From the NCBI GenBank assembly GCA_016795545.1, contig JAEUGX010000104.1, positions 1-57,469 on the forward strand: a DNA stretch of 57,469 nucleotides. Direction: 5' to 3'. Of the stretch, positions 8,293-18,100 are shown one piece after another. Source of the stretch: Opitutaceae bacterium. GTDB taxonomy: Bacteria > Verrucomicrobiota > Verrucomicrobiia > Opitutales > Opitutaceae. How positions within the stretch are numbered: position 1 is the stretch's first letter; each line of letters starts with the position of its first letter. Below the pieces are notes generated by a model. That model searched no databases. It was not told the DNA's origin and worked only from the letters and a program-made list of their open reading frames with translations. The position numbers were made by a program, and so were the translations under genes.

Positions 8293-9270
8293 TCAGCCGA
8301 CGGCCACCGGACGGCGGCACCAGAGGTGGTGGGCCGGCCCGACGACCTCCGGCACCAGCGGGGCGAGGTCGCAGGCGGCGACGCGCCGGTCGCACCGGAG
8401 CGCGAAGCGGCAGGGCGGAAGCGGGCGGGTGGTGTCGGGCACGCCGCCGGGGATGACGGGGAGGCTGGCGATGTCGGGCTGCCCGCCGGGCGTGGCGGCG
8501 AGCAGCTTGGCGGTGTAGGGGTGGCGCGGGCGGGAGAACAGGACGCCGGCCGGCGCGGTTTCGACGATCTGCCCGGCGTGCATCACGGCGACGCGCGCGC
8601 ACCGCTCGGCGGCCAGCGCCAGGTCGTGCGTGATCAGCAGCACGGCGGTCCCGTGGTCGCGCGCCAGGTCCATTACCAGGTCCATGACGACGGCCTGGGT
8701 GGTCACGTCGAGTCCGGTGACCGGCTCGTCGGCCAGCAGCAGCCGGGGGCGGCACGAGAGGGCGAGGGCGATCATCACGCGCTGGCACATCCCGCCGGAG
8801 AGTTCGAAGGGGTAGGCGTCGCACCGGCGTTCGGGGTCGGGGATGCGCACCTGCGCGAGCAGCTCGATCGCGCGAGCGCGCGCCGCGCGGCGCGACAGCC
8901 CCGCGTGGCGCCGAAGGACGTCGCCGAGCTGGTCGCCGACCCGCCGGATGGGATTGAGCGCCCCGCGGTAGTTCTGGAACGCCATGGCGATCTGCCCGCC
9001 GCGGAGGCGGGCGCGCTCCCGTTCGTCCAGCCCCAGCAGGTCGCGGCCGTCCAGGCGGATGCGGCCGCCGGCGGCGCGGGCGGCCGGGCCGAGCAGGCCG
9101 AGCAGCGCGAGGGCGAGCACGGTCTTGCCCGAGCCGGACTCGCCGACGAGCCCGACCGTTTCCCCCGCCGCCAGCTGGAGGTTCACGGCGTCGAGCACGC
9201 GGGCGAGACCCTGCGGGGTGGCGAAGTGGAGGGAGAAATCCTCGACGGCGAGGAGGGGGACGGCGGGCAT
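8293..9270 (-). CDS. Peptide/nickel-type ABC transporter ATP-binding protein (DppD-like)
   Basis: The protein has 325 residues with Walker A GESGSGKTV, signature ELSGGMCQRVMIAL, Walker B LLLADEPVTGLD and H-loop LITHDLAL. The C-terminal oligopeptide-family region contains Cys residues (CRFALRCDRR, ACDLAPL). The ATG at 9270 lies 18 bp after the permease stop. It is the second nucleotide-binding subunit of the importer encoded by the surrounding genes. The gene order A-B-C-D-F is the canonical dpp/opp order. Confidence 0.92.
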   Translation of the reverse strand: MPAVPLLAVEDFSLHFATPQGLARVLDAVNLQLAAGETVGLVGESGSGKTVLALALLGLLGPAARAAGGRIRLDGRDLLGLDERERARLRGGQIAMAFQNYRGALNPIRRVGDQLGDVLRRHAGLSRRAARARAIELLAQVRIPDPERRCDAYPFELSGGMCQRVMIALALSCRPRLLLADEPVTGLDVTTQAVVMDLVMDLARDHGTAVLLITHDLALAAERCARVAVMHAGQIVETAPAGVLFSRPRHPYTAKLLAATPGGQPDIASLPVIPGGVPDTTRPLPPCRFALRCDRRVAACDLAPLVPEVVGPAHHLWCRRPVAVG

Positions 9271-9288
9271 GGCGGCAACGGGGCGCGT

Positions 9289-10170
9289 TCAGCGGCGCCG
9301 CGGATCGACGACGGCGGGGAGGGTGTCGCCGAGCAGGTTGAACGTGAGGACCGACAGCATCAGGGCGATGCCGGGAAAGAGCGGCACCCACCACTCGCCG
9401 GAGACGACATAGCCGGCGCCCTCGGAGACCATCAGGCCCCATTCCGGCGCGGGCGGCCGCAGGCCCAGGCCGATGAACGACAGGCCGGCGGCGTTCAGCA
9501 TGGCCCAGCCCATGTTCAGCGACGCCTGCACCGACAGCGGCGCGAGGAGGTTGGGCAGCACGTGGCGGCGGAGGATGCGCGGGGTGCGCGCACCGGAGAG
9601 CCGGGCGGCTTCGATGAAGCCGGCCTGCCGGAGCACGCCGGTTTCCGTGCGGGCCAGGCGCACGTAGAAGGGCAGGTTGATGAGGGCGCTGGCACAGACG
9701 ATGTTGGCCACCGAGTTGCCCAGGGCGGCCACGATCGCCATCGCGAGCACGAAGAGGGGGAAGGCCATGAGCATGTCCATCGCCCGGCCGACGAGGCGGT
9801 CGGTGCGGCCGCCGAGGAACCCGGCGCACATGCCGAGCGTCGTGCCCAGCGTCGCCGCCAGGCTCACGGAGCCGAGGGCGATGAGAAAATCAACGCGCGT
9901 GCCGGCCAGCACGCGGCTGAAGATGTCGCGGCCCAGCTGGTCGGTGCCGAACCAGTGGTCCGCCGACGGCGGCGCCAGCGTCCGGCTGGCGTTGGTCAGC
10001 AGCGGATCGTGCGGCGCCAGGGCCGGACCGAACAGCGCCGCCCCGAGGAAGAGCACCAGCATCGCGCCGGCGAGGAGCGAGAGCGGATTGCCCGTGACCG
10101 CGCGCGCCAGCAGTCGCCACGGCGTGGGCGGCGGCGACCGGACGGACTCGGCGGCGGCGACGGACGGCAT
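9289..10170 (-). CDS. Peptide/nickel-type ABC transporter permease (DppC-like)
   Basis: A 293-residue inner-membrane permease with an N-terminal membrane anchor (about 25-48), then the soluble FGTDQLGRDIFSRVLAGTR segment characteristic of DppC/OppC. The BPD transmembrane core follows, with the coupling-helix EAA-like motif EAARLSGARTPRILRRHVLPN that contacts the ATPases. Translation starts 7 bp after the DppB-like gene. The role is inner-membrane translocation; the substrate is unknown and need not be a peptide, since this family also moves nickel chelates and other small solutes. Confidence 0.92.
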   Translation of the reverse strand: MPSVAAAESVRSPPPTPWRLLARAVTGNPLSLLAGAMLVLFLGAALFGPALAPHDPLLTNASRTLAPPSADHWFGTDQLGRDIFSRVLAGTRVDFLIALGSVSLAATLGTTLGMCAGFLGGRTDRLVGRAMDMLMAFPLFVLAMAIVAALGNSVANIVCASALINLPFYVRLARTETGVLRQAGFIEAARLSGARTPRILRRHVLPNLLAPLSVQASLNMGWAMLNAAGLSFIGLGLRPPAPEWGLMVSEGAGYVVSGEWWVPLFPGIALMLSVLTFNLLGDTLPAVVDPRRR

Positions 10171-10177
10171 GGCCGGT

Positions 10178-11200
10178 TCAGCCGGGGCTGCGCGCGACGC
10201 GCGGATCGATCAGCCCGTACAGCAGGTCGACCGCCAGGTTCAGCAGGACGAAGAGCCCGCCCATGGTCAGGATGAAGCCCTGCACGGAATGGTAGTCGCC
10301 CGCCAGCAGCGCCTCGAAGGAGAACGAGCCGAGCCCGGGCCAGGCGAACACCTTCTCGACGAGCACGTTGATGCCGAGCAGATAGGAGAACACCATGCCG
10401 AGCGTGGTGACGACCGGGAGCAGGGCATTGTGCAAGGCGTAGACGAGCAGGATCCGCGCCCGCGAGAGTCCGGCCGCGCGGGCGGCGCGCACGTAGTCGG
10501 AGGCCAGGGCCTCGATCATCGCCGCGCGCGTCATGCGGGTGAGCGGCGCGAGGGCGAACAGGCCGACCGTCAGCGCCGGCAGCGCCAGCTGGGCGGCGGC
10601 GGCGCGGAACGTGGCGAACTCGCCGCGGAGCAGGGCGTCCACCAGGAGGAAGTGGGTGACGGGCTCGGGCGGGAGGACGAAGGCGTCGAGGCGACCGAGC
10701 GGCGCCGGGGCCCAGCCCAGCCGGTAGTAGAAGACGTAGATCAGGAGCAGGCCAAGAAAGAAGGAGGGCAGTGAGACGCCGAGGGTGGAGACCAGCCGGC
10801 CGCCGTGGTCGAGCCAGGAGCCCGGACGGGTCGCCGCGGCGATGCCCAGCGGGACCCCGACCAGCAGCGCGAAACCCAGGCCGCAGGCGGTCAGCTCCAG
10901 CGAGGCCGGCAGGCGTTGCGCCAGCTCGACGCGCACGGGTTGTCCGGTGGTCAGGGCCGGGCCGAGGTCGCCGCGCGCGAGGTCGCGGAGGTAAACGCCG
11001 AACTGGACCGGCAGGCTGCGGTTGAGCCCGAGCTTTTCCCGGATCTGCCCGACGGCCTCCTGGCTCGCGGCCGGACCCGCGAAGAAGGCTGCCGGATCGC
11101 CGGGGAGCGTGCGGGTGATGACGAACGTGATCACCAGCACGCCGGCGAGCGTGGGCAGAGCGGCGAGCAGGCGGCGGCTGATGAGGGTGAGAACGGTCAT
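10178..11200 (-). CDS. Peptide/nickel-type ABC transporter permease (DppB-like)
   Basis: A 340-residue inner-membrane permease. Its N-terminal segment is followed by TRTLPGDPAAFFAGP and LGLNRSLPVQFGVYL, typical of DppB. Five further membrane segments carry the EAA-like coupling motif VRAARAAGLSRARILLVYAL and end in a DPRVARSPG tail. ATG at 11200. It lies 66 bp downstream of the substrate-binding protein gene and is followed by dppC after 7 bp. Confidence 0.92.
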   Translation of the reverse strand: MTVLTLISRRLLAALPTLAGVLVITFVITRTLPGDPAAFFAGPAASQEAVGQIREKLGLNRSLPVQFGVYLRDLARGDLGPALTTGQPVRVELAQRLPASLELTACGLGFALLVGVPLGIAAATRPGSWLDHGGRLVSTLGVSLPSFFLGLLLIYVFYYRLGWAPAPLGRLDAFVLPPEPVTHFLLVDALLRGEFATFRAAAAQLALPALTVGLFALAPLTRMTRAAMIEALASDYVRAARAAGLSRARILLVYALHNALLPVVTTLGMVFSYLLGINVLVEKVFAWPGLGSFSFEALLAGDYHSVQGFILTMGGLFVLLNLAVDLLYGLIDPRVARSPG

Positions 11201-11266
11201 GGCGGCGCGGGCCTCAGCCGCGGTTGCGCCGGGGCGTCCGGCCGGATCGGGGCGGCATGGCCGGCC

Positions 11267-12856
11267 TCATGGTTTCGCGAGCTGGCGGAAATCCAGCTGC
11301 CGATGGAACCAATACTGGTAGCCCGTCACCGGCTTGCGCAGGGCAACGTCGAGGACCGGCTGGTACAGGGGGACGCGCGGAACCTCTTCGTAGGCGATCG
11401 TGATGAACCCGGCGACTTCGCGTTGATAGGCCTCGTCGTCGGTCTCGCGCCGCGCCGCCTCGACGAGTGCGTCGAGACGAGCGTTGTGGTAAGACATGGT
11501 GTTGAAGACCGCGTTCTGCCCGTGGTACGCCCAGAAGAAGAAGTACTCGGGATAGTTGAGCCAGCCGCCCATGTTGTTCACCAGCATCGGCAGGTCCTTG
11601 CGCAGCAAAGCGGCGCGCCAATTGGCGCCGGGGATCTTCTCGATGACCACCCGGATGCCGATCTTGGCCAGGGCTTCCTGAACCAGGAGCGCGATCGGCT
11701 CGCTGGGGTCGGCGAGGCTCTGGTCGAGCGCGAGCCGGCTGGCGAACCCCTCGGGGTAGCCGGCTTCTGCGAGCAGCGTGCGGGCGCGGGTGAGGTCGGT
11801 TCGCCACGGCGTGGGCGACGGCCAGGTCGCGGCAGTGGGCGGCTCCGTGCCTCCGAAGAGCGCGCGGCCGCGGCCGTAAGCCACGGAGCTCATGATCGCC
11901 TCGTAGGGGATCGCGAGGGCGACGGCCTGCCGCACCTTCACCTGATCGAACGGCGGCGCGTCGGCCTTGAGGCCGACATACCACATCGCGTTCTCGACCA
12001 GGTTGCTCGCGAGGGTGAAGCGGCCTTCCGCGGCGAGGTCCCGCGCGTCCTTGGCCGGCAGGTTGAAGATCACGTCCGCGTCGCCCCGCCGCAGCAGCGC
12101 CAGCTGCGCGCCGGCGGAGGGCACCTCGCGGACAAGGACGCGGCGCAGCGCGGGTCGCGGGCCGCTTTTCCAGGCCTCGAAGCGTTCAAAGGCGGTCTGG
12201 GTGCCGGGTTGCCAGGCCACGAGCTTGTAGGCGCCCGAACCGGCGTCGTTGGCTTTGAGCCATTCCATCGCCCACGGGTCCTGCGCCGTGGCGCGGGAGC
12301 GGGCGAGGCGCGAGTTGATCGCGATCGCGACCGGCGAAGCCAGCACGGGCAGGGCGAGCCGGTCTGGCCGGGGCAGCGTTACCCGGAAGGTGTGGCGGTC
12401 GACTGCCGCGAACTGCTCCGGGCTTTCCAGCGAGCCGGCCTTGAACATGAATGTCGGAAAGCCGCCCACGCTGACCGCGCGGTCGAAAGACCATTTCAGG
12501 TCCTCGGCCGTCACCGGTGAACCATCGTGAAATACCGCGTCGCGCCGAAGATGGAACGTCAGACTGAGCCGGTCCGGGGAGATCTCCCAGCTTTCGGCAA
12601 GTTCGGGAACCACCTGCGTGTGGTCATAGGAACGCGAACCATCCGGCAGGACCTTCGAGCCGAAGGAGACGAGGCGGTCGTAGAGATTCCACGAGGCGCC
12701 GTAAGCCGGCCGGTTGGCGCCCACGCCGTGGATGTCCATGGAATTGGGCCCGGCTGCGGTCACGACGACCAGCGTTTCCGCCCGGGTGTCCGCCGCCGTG
12801 ACGACGACGGGCGCCAATCCGAAGAGCACCCATGAAGCAACGGAGAGCCGCAGCAT
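11267..12856 (-). CDS. Periplasmic substrate-binding protein of the peptide/nickel ABC transporter (DppA-like)
   Basis: An SBP family 5 protein of 529 residues from ATG 12856. A longer in-frame start at 12931 would put 25 hydrophilic residues before the signal peptide and is less likely. The Sec signal is LRLSVASWVLFGLAPVVVTAADTRA with probable cleavage after an Ala-rich site; there is no lipobox. The body has family landmarks such as VPELAESWEISPDRLSLTFHL, DGSPVTAEDLKWSFDRA and VRQAVALAIP. It captures the solute in the periplasm for the DppBCDF-like complex and is the first gene of the operon. The co-encoded allophanate hydrolase hints at a nitrogen-rich substrate, which is inference. Confidence 0.9.
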   Translation of the reverse strand: MLRLSVASWVLFGLAPVVVTAADTRAETLVVVTAAGPNSMDIHGVGANRPAYGASWNLYDRLVSFGSKVLPDGSRSYDHTQVVPELAESWEISPDRLSLTFHLRRDAVFHDGSPVTAEDLKWSFDRAVSVGGFPTFMFKAGSLESPEQFAAVDRHTFRVTLPRPDRLALPVLASPVAIAINSRLARSRATAQDPWAMEWLKANDAGSGAYKLVAWQPGTQTAFERFEAWKSGPRPALRRVLVREVPSAGAQLALLRRGDADVIFNLPAKDARDLAAEGRFTLASNLVENAMWYVGLKADAPPFDQVKVRQAVALAIPYEAIMSSVAYGRGRALFGGTEPPTAATWPSPTPWRTDLTRARTLLAEAGYPEGFASRLALDQSLADPSEPIALLVQEALAKIGIRVVIEKIPGANWRAALLRKDLPMLVNNMGGWLNYPEYFFFWAYHGQNAVFNTMSYHNARLDALVEAARRETDDEAYQREVAGFITIAYEEVPRVPLYQPVLDVALRKPVTGYQYWFHRQLDFRQLAKP

Positions 12857-13147
12857 TTGCGGTCGGCTTAAGCTGTTTGAGTGCCACCCGGCTGTAAATT
12901 CTGGCCAGGGGTGCAGCGCCGATTCACTCACCGGCTGCCGGAAGCCGGCCTCACTCCATCACGTTCGCTGTCGATGGATAAACGGGCGGGCGGCTGGGAT
13001 TCGAGTTCGCGATTTCCGCGCAGGGGTCGGAGTGCCTGGATGGGCAAATTTATGAAAACAAGGCACTTAGTGCCGGATTGAATGGCTTGGCGAAAAACTT
13101 CGCCGAGGCGTCCATGGTGCAGCGCGGACGTCGGGCCGCAGGCGGAT
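12857..13147. other. Non-coding stretch with two short palindromes
   Basis: No convincing gene is present. Two symmetric elements stand out: GGCACT-T-AGTGCC at 13062-13074 (operator-like), and a hairpin GGCGAA-aaac-TTCGCC at 13089-13104 without a T-run. The stretch contains the presumed promoter region of the ABC operon on the minus strand, but no clear -35/-10 was identified. Confidence 0.4.
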
Positions 13148-13235
13148 TTATTCCTGGAACTGATAGGCAAACGAGTCGGCGTCCCGGAGGACTAATCGGA
13201 TGCGCGCGGAGAGTCCGGCAAGAGCGCCGAGGTCC
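13148..13235 (-). pseudogene. 3' remnant of a secreted glycosidase-like (BNR/GH32-like propeller) gene
   Basis: On the minus strand a frame ending at TAA 13150-13148 reads LGALAGLSARIRLVLRDAD followed by SFAYQFQE. This closely matches the C-terminus of the intact secreted propeller protein at 50453-51949 (LERLRGLAVKVRFVLRDAD, then LYSFRFAP). Similarity stops near 13235, where a TonB-receptor remnant begins on the other strand. About 28 codons survive and no start or signal peptide is present, so this is a truncated relic. The C-terminal module is probably a small beta domain that follows the propeller. Confidence 0.7.
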
Positions 13236-13480
13236 GCTCCCGGCCAGCTGACCTGCCGTTCTTCCGCCAGCCGGGCCGCATCACCAACGTCATGCTGTTC
13301 TACGGGAGACACCGCTTCTTCGGACGCGTGGCCTGGAGCTACACGGACGAGGCCATCAAGATCCTCCGTTCTGAAATCCTCAATGACCGTTACCGGGTAC
13401 CGCGTGACCAGGTCGACGTGCAGCTGCGCTAACGGCTCAACGAGCGTGGCGCCATCACGGCCGCCGTCCGCAATTTCCTC
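13236..13480 (+). pseudogene. 3' remnant of a TonB-dependent receptor gene with internal stop
   Basis: A plus-strand frame reads LPFFRQPGRITNVMLFYGR, then a strand with RVAWSYTDEAIKILRSEIL and DQVDVQLR. It then hits TAA at 13430-13432 and continues in frame as RLNERGAITAAVRNFL. This is the terminal beta-barrel region of large TonB receptors. The intact receptor at 34815-37664 aligns here (LSFAKQAPRIYNVALSYEK, RIAYTYTGAFIKAF, DAKVSFRINKNFSVFADVINL). The stop sits where that receptor has Phe and many relatives have Tyr, so a TAC/TAT to TAA change is likely. The start and plug are missing and the last strands are not recognisable. Confidence 0.75.
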
Positions 13481-13622
13481 CACGCGGGAGTTGCCGAGGC
13501 AATCAGGCTGCAAGCTGTAACCTTGGCCGTGCTTTCCGTTATGCTTCGTTGCGGACCTCATCGGTCAGGCGCCGTACCTGCCGTCACTGCGGTCCGCGCG
13601 ATTGTCCACATCAAACAAGATC

Positions 13623-15161
13623 ATGAAAATACTCCCGCAGGCCGGACGGATAATCCTAGTCTCGGCCCTGGCATTCGCTTGCAGCGGCTATAGCCAGGAA
13701 TACCTCAATTCCCTGCCCGCGACCCAGAATGTGGTGGAGGGTCGCAATCTGGTGTTCGGGGCCGACGGGGCACCGGGCGCCATCCAGTGGCAGATCTCCC
13801 TGGATGGCGGCTACTCATTCGTGAACCTCAAGGATGATGCCAGCTATGCGGGCACCCATACTCCGACTCTCGAACTCATCGGTGTTACGCCCGCGCTCGC
13901 CCGGGCCCAGATCCGTTTCACCAGTACCAACAATGGCATTGTGCTGACGAGCCGGTCCACCGTGCTCTCGGTCTCGCCCTCCCTCTTGCCGAATCCCACC
14001 GGCATCGCGATCGACGAGGCGGGAACGCTTTATATCTCTGATGCGACTAACCATACGGTTCACCGGGCGATCCTCGTGCCCGACAAGATTTCGCTGCCGG
14101 TCGTGCCGCGGCACTTGGAGATTTCTACTCTAGCCGGACGTTCGGGCCAGACGGGGACAAGTGATGGTGCAGGCACGACTGCCAGCTTCAACCAGCCCAC
14201 GGGATTGGCGGTAGATTTGGCCGGAGGGTTGGTGGTCTCTAATACAGCTAATGGCATGATTCGCTCAATCTCGTCAGCTGGTCAGGTATCAACCTTAGCC
14301 GGCTCCAGCGCGGCTCGTGGCAACCTGGACGGTGCGGGTGCAACTGCGCGCTTTTCCACACCGATGGGCGTCGCCCGCGGACCGGATGGGGCGTTTTATC
14401 TGGCCGATGCTGCGAATCACACGATTCGCAAGGTCACCGCAACTGGTATCGTCAGCACTTTCGCGGGCAGCCCAGGCCAGGCGGGCAGCAGTGACGGCTT
14501 AGGACAGTCGGCGCGCTTCAACAATCCGACGGGATTGACGATCGACCGAAACGGCCTGATCTACGTGGCGGACACCACCAACAATCTGATTCGCAAGATC
14601 ACGCCTGCGGGGATCGTGACCACAGTGGCGGGCATGCCTGGCATCGCCGGGACCAATGACGGTGCTGTAACCAGTGCGACGTTCAATGCCCCCAGCGGTC
14701 TCGGTATCAGTCGCAACGCCGACTTTCTATTCGTGGCGGACACAGGCAACTCTACCATTCGGATGATCCAGCTTTCCCGCGGAGTCGTACGAACGTTTGC
14801 GGGTCTGCCCGCGGTCGGGGGTCTGAAGGACGGGACGGACGGTTTGTTCAATCAGCCGAAGGCGATCGCGGTCAGCGCCGATGATGATTTTTACATGATC
14901 AGAGTTTATGTGGCTGATACCGGCAACGCGACGATTCGCGAAGCCACTTTCCTCGACGGCGTCGTCACGTTGCCGTTGAGTCTGGAGACCACGTCGACCC
15001 CCCCGGTCACACCGCCCAGCACTCCGTCCAACAGCGGCAGTTCGGGTACCCCGACCTCGTCGGCAAGTGGCGGAGGCGCCCTGGACGTGTGGCTCGTGCT
15101 TGGCCTTGGAGGCTTGGCGATCGCACGCCGGCTCGGTTCGCCTATAATCCGGGCGATCTAA
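13623..15161 (+). CDS. Secreted Ig-like/NHL-repeat protein with C-terminal sorting-type tail
   Basis: A 512-residue exported protein from ATG 13623 (an in-frame TTG at 13602 is less likely). It has a signal peptide (about 1-25), then one Ig-like domain (about 28-120, with IQWQISLDGGYSF). At least five NHL blades follow (about 125-450) with repeated FNQPTGLAVD, VADTTNNLIRKI and STLAGSSG units forming a beta-propeller. A Ser/Thr/Pro linker precedes a tail SGGGALDVWLVLGLGGLAI followed by ARR. That tail (Gly cluster, one membrane span, Arg) looks like a CTERM-type surface-sorting or anchoring signal. The ligand is unknown. The 3' end overlaps the convergent kinase gene by 20 bp. Confidence 0.8.
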   Translation: MKILPQAGRIILVSALAFACSGYSQEYLNSLPATQNVVEGRNLVFGADGAPGAIQWQISLDGGYSFVNLKDDASYAGTHTPTLELIGVTPALARAQIRFTSTNNGIVLTSRSTVLSVSPSLLPNPTGIAIDEAGTLYISDATNHTVHRAILVPDKISLPVVPRHLEISTLAGRSGQTGTSDGAGTTASFNQPTGLAVDLAGGLVVSNTANGMIRSISSAGQVSTLAGSSAARGNLDGAGATARFSTPMGVARGPDGAFYLADAANHTIRKVTATGIVSTFAGSPGQAGSSDGLGQSARFNNPTGLTIDRNGLIYVADTTNNLIRKITPAGIVTTVAGMPGIAGTNDGAVTSATFNAPSGLGISRNADFLFVADTGNSTIRMIQLSRGVVRTFAGLPAVGGLKDGTDGLFNQPKAIAVSADDDFYMIRVYVADTGNATIREATFLDGVVTLPLSLETTSTPPVTPPSTPSNSGSSGTPTSSASGGGALDVWLVLGLGGLAIARRLGSPIIRAI

Positions 15162-18100
15162 GCGCTTTGGTCTCGGCATCGGTTTCACTGAACGGCGCCG
15201 CGCGGAAGAAACGCAGCGTACCGTCTCCCAGGGCCGCGGCCAGAATGTTGCCGTCGGGCGAAAACCGCAGCAAACGCACCTCCTGCTCGTAACCCTTTGG
15301 CAGACCAACGTAGAGCGGAAGGACTGCTACCTGCCGGCGCAGCGGCACGCTGCAGAGGATGACCGCCTTGTCACAGCTGCCGGCGGCCAGCGTCTTGCCA
15401 TCGGCCGAGAAAGCCAGGGCCCAGACCGGACGATTATGGAAGTGAAAAGTTGCGACCGACTGGCCGTTCGTCGCGTCCCAGAGTTTTGTCGAATTGTCGA
15501 GACTGCCGGTAGCGAGATATTGTCCGTCGTCTGAGACGGCGAGCGCGGTCACGCCCAGCTTATGGGCTGCAAACGCGAATCGCCGCTGGCGCGTGCCGAC
15601 GTCCCAGGCCTCGATGCTGCCTTGCGGCAGCCCGACGAACATCGTGCGGCCGTCGGCGGACATGGCGATCGTTGGGGTGGACATCATCGCGCCGGCGTTG
15701 AGGCCGTCCCGCGCGCTGGAAATATCGCATAGCCGGCATGCGGCTCGTGTCTCGGACTGGTCGGCGACCAGGGCGATCCGTTCCGCGGGAGTCAGAGGAT
15801 CGACATGCCAGTTGGAGAACCTCGCTTTGGGAGCGGCTGCCGGCTCCAGCACGGCGCCCGTCAGGGACCAGCGCTGGACCAAGCCGTCGAAACTTTCAGT
15901 GAGTACGGATTTGCCGTTGGGGGCATAGGCGACAGTGCGAGCCTCACCCGGAAAAGAGGCCTCACACTCGAGATCACTCGTGCGCCAGATCTTGGTGGTG
16001 CCGTCAGCCGCCGTGCCGACGAACCGCGTGCTGTCGGGAGAAAAAGCGAGGCTCGGAGTCCGATCGCCCCAATTCGGCCCGCGCAGCAGTCGTGGCATTT
16101 CTTCCGGGGGCCGGTCTGCATGGCTTGGCCAGAGGAGTACCAATTCGTCTTCGGCGCCGCTGACGAGACGGCGGCCGTCCGGAGAAAACGCGACGCAACG
16201 CACCGTGCTGCCATGTCCGCGTAGCAATTCCTTTTCCACCCAGGAGGATGTGTCCCAGATCTTAATCTCCCGGTTGTTGCCGCACGCGGCGAACAACCGA
16301 CCGTTTTGGGAAAAAGCCAGGCCCCACACCGGATCGACAAAAGCCCGGATGGTCCGAGTCAGCGTGCCACCCGCGACATCCCACACCTTGAGCACACCGT
16401 CGAAGCCGGCGGACACAACGTATTGGCCATCGGGAGACACGGCCAGTCCGATCACGGGGCGCGGGTCGACCAATGCTGCCAACTGCTGCCCGGTTGCGAT
16501 ATCCAGCACGAGAATCCCGGGATAGGGTCGGCCGGCGACCGCGGCTCGCCGGCCGTCGGCGGATACCACGGCGCATGTATCGATCGGTGGCTCTGCTCCA
16601 GTCTTCCATTCCCCAGGATCATCCAGGTCGCGAAGGACAGGGCGTTGGTCGGGGCCGAAAACGACGACATGACGTCCGTCTGGCAACGCACCTATCAGAC
16701 GTCCCGCGCCGCGGTGGGCCAGGACGGTCTCGTGCGTGATTAGGTCGAGCCGCCAGATGGAATTATCCGGTTTGCTGAACACGAATTGCCGGCCGTCGGC
16801 ACTGAAGCCGCCCGTTCCAGCCACGCCAGGCAACGAGGCAATTTCCATCTGGGTGGCCGCGTCCCAGAGTTTCAGGGTGCCGTCGAGGCTGCGCGTGGCG
16901 AGACGGAGGCCATCGGGGGAAAAAAGGGCGGTATTCACCACCTGTCGGTGTCCCCTTAGGACGGCCAGGGCATCGCCGCGCGCCAGCGTCCAATAGTAGC
17001 GCCATTCGAAGCCGCGCTGATCACGTTCTCCCGGTCGCGGTCGCGAGGCATCGAGACGGGCGCGCGCGTCGTTGGGGTCGATTCCGATGACACTGTTGGT
17101 GCCGAGGGAGTTCGCCATCATGCTGGAGGCATAAAGCTCCTCCTCGGCCAGCCGCCGTGCTGCCTGTTCCTGCGCGCGAGCGTGATCGATTCGTTGGGCG
17201 GAGAGGTATAACACGGCATAGGTCACGACGAGTGCACCGGTGGTGATGATCGCAAGCGACGCGACGGCCGGATGGCGCCGTGCCCAGCGCCAGGCAAGTG
17301 CAGCCGCCGAGCGCGGCCGCGCGCGAATGGGTTCGCCAGCGAGGAACCGGCCCAATTCGTCCGCTAGTGCCTGTGCGGAAGCATAGCGCCGGGCGGAGGT
17401 TTTCTCGAGGCACTTCAGGCAGATGGTCTCCAGATCGCGCGGGACAAGCGAATTAAGTACCCGCGGGGGCACCGGTTCCGTTTCGAAGAGCAATCGCAGC
17501 GTTTCGTGAACAGAGTCGGCCACGAATGGCGGCCGGGCGGTCAGCAGATTGTAGAGCAGTCCGCCCAGCGCGTAGACGTCGCTGACCACGCCCACTTCGC
17601 CCTGCCGGCCTGCGGCCTGCTCGGGCGCGGCGTAGTTCGGCGAACCCAGCATCTGACCGGCAACAGTTGCGTCCGATGTGCTGTGCAGGCGTTTAGCCAA
17701 ACCGAAGTCGGTCACCCTCGGCCGATCGTCGGAATCGATGAGGACATTGGACGGCTTCAAGTCGCGATGGAGGATTCCGCGCTGGTGCGCGAAATGGACC
17801 GCTTCGGCGATCGCCTTGAGGTAGCGCGCGGCGCGGATGGGTGACATCGGCTGGCCGCCGGCCACTTCGGAAAGATTCCTGCCCGCGACGAAATCCATCG
17901 TGTAGTAGGATTGGCCGTCGTGCTCGCCGAACTCGTGGATCGCGACGATGCCAGGATGGACCAATCCGGCCGCGGCCTCGGCCTCCGTCTGAAAGCGACG
18001 GAGCAGCGATTCGCTGGAGTAGGGACCGGCGATCAGCACCTTGAGTGCGACGATGCGGTTGAGCGCAAGTTGGCGGGCCTGGTAGACTACGCCCATGCCG

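Noticed and set aside
5552..9829. Very long minus-strand reading frame spanning the allophanate hydrolase and much of the ABC operon
   Set aside because: Upstream of 7318 it is an Arg/Pro-rich off-frame reading of the ABC genes, typical of high-GC shadow frames. Only the part from 7318 is a real protein.
12856..12932. Start of the DppA-like protein at 12931
   Set aside because: It would place 25 polar residues before a clear signal peptide; the ATG at 12856 directly precedes the hydrophobic segment.
13200..13561. Reading frames 13200-13520 (plus) and 13148-13561 (minus) as complete small genes
   Set aside because: The plus frame is not the frame with TonB-receptor similarity, and the minus frame has homology only in its last 28 codons. 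Both are explained by gene remnants.
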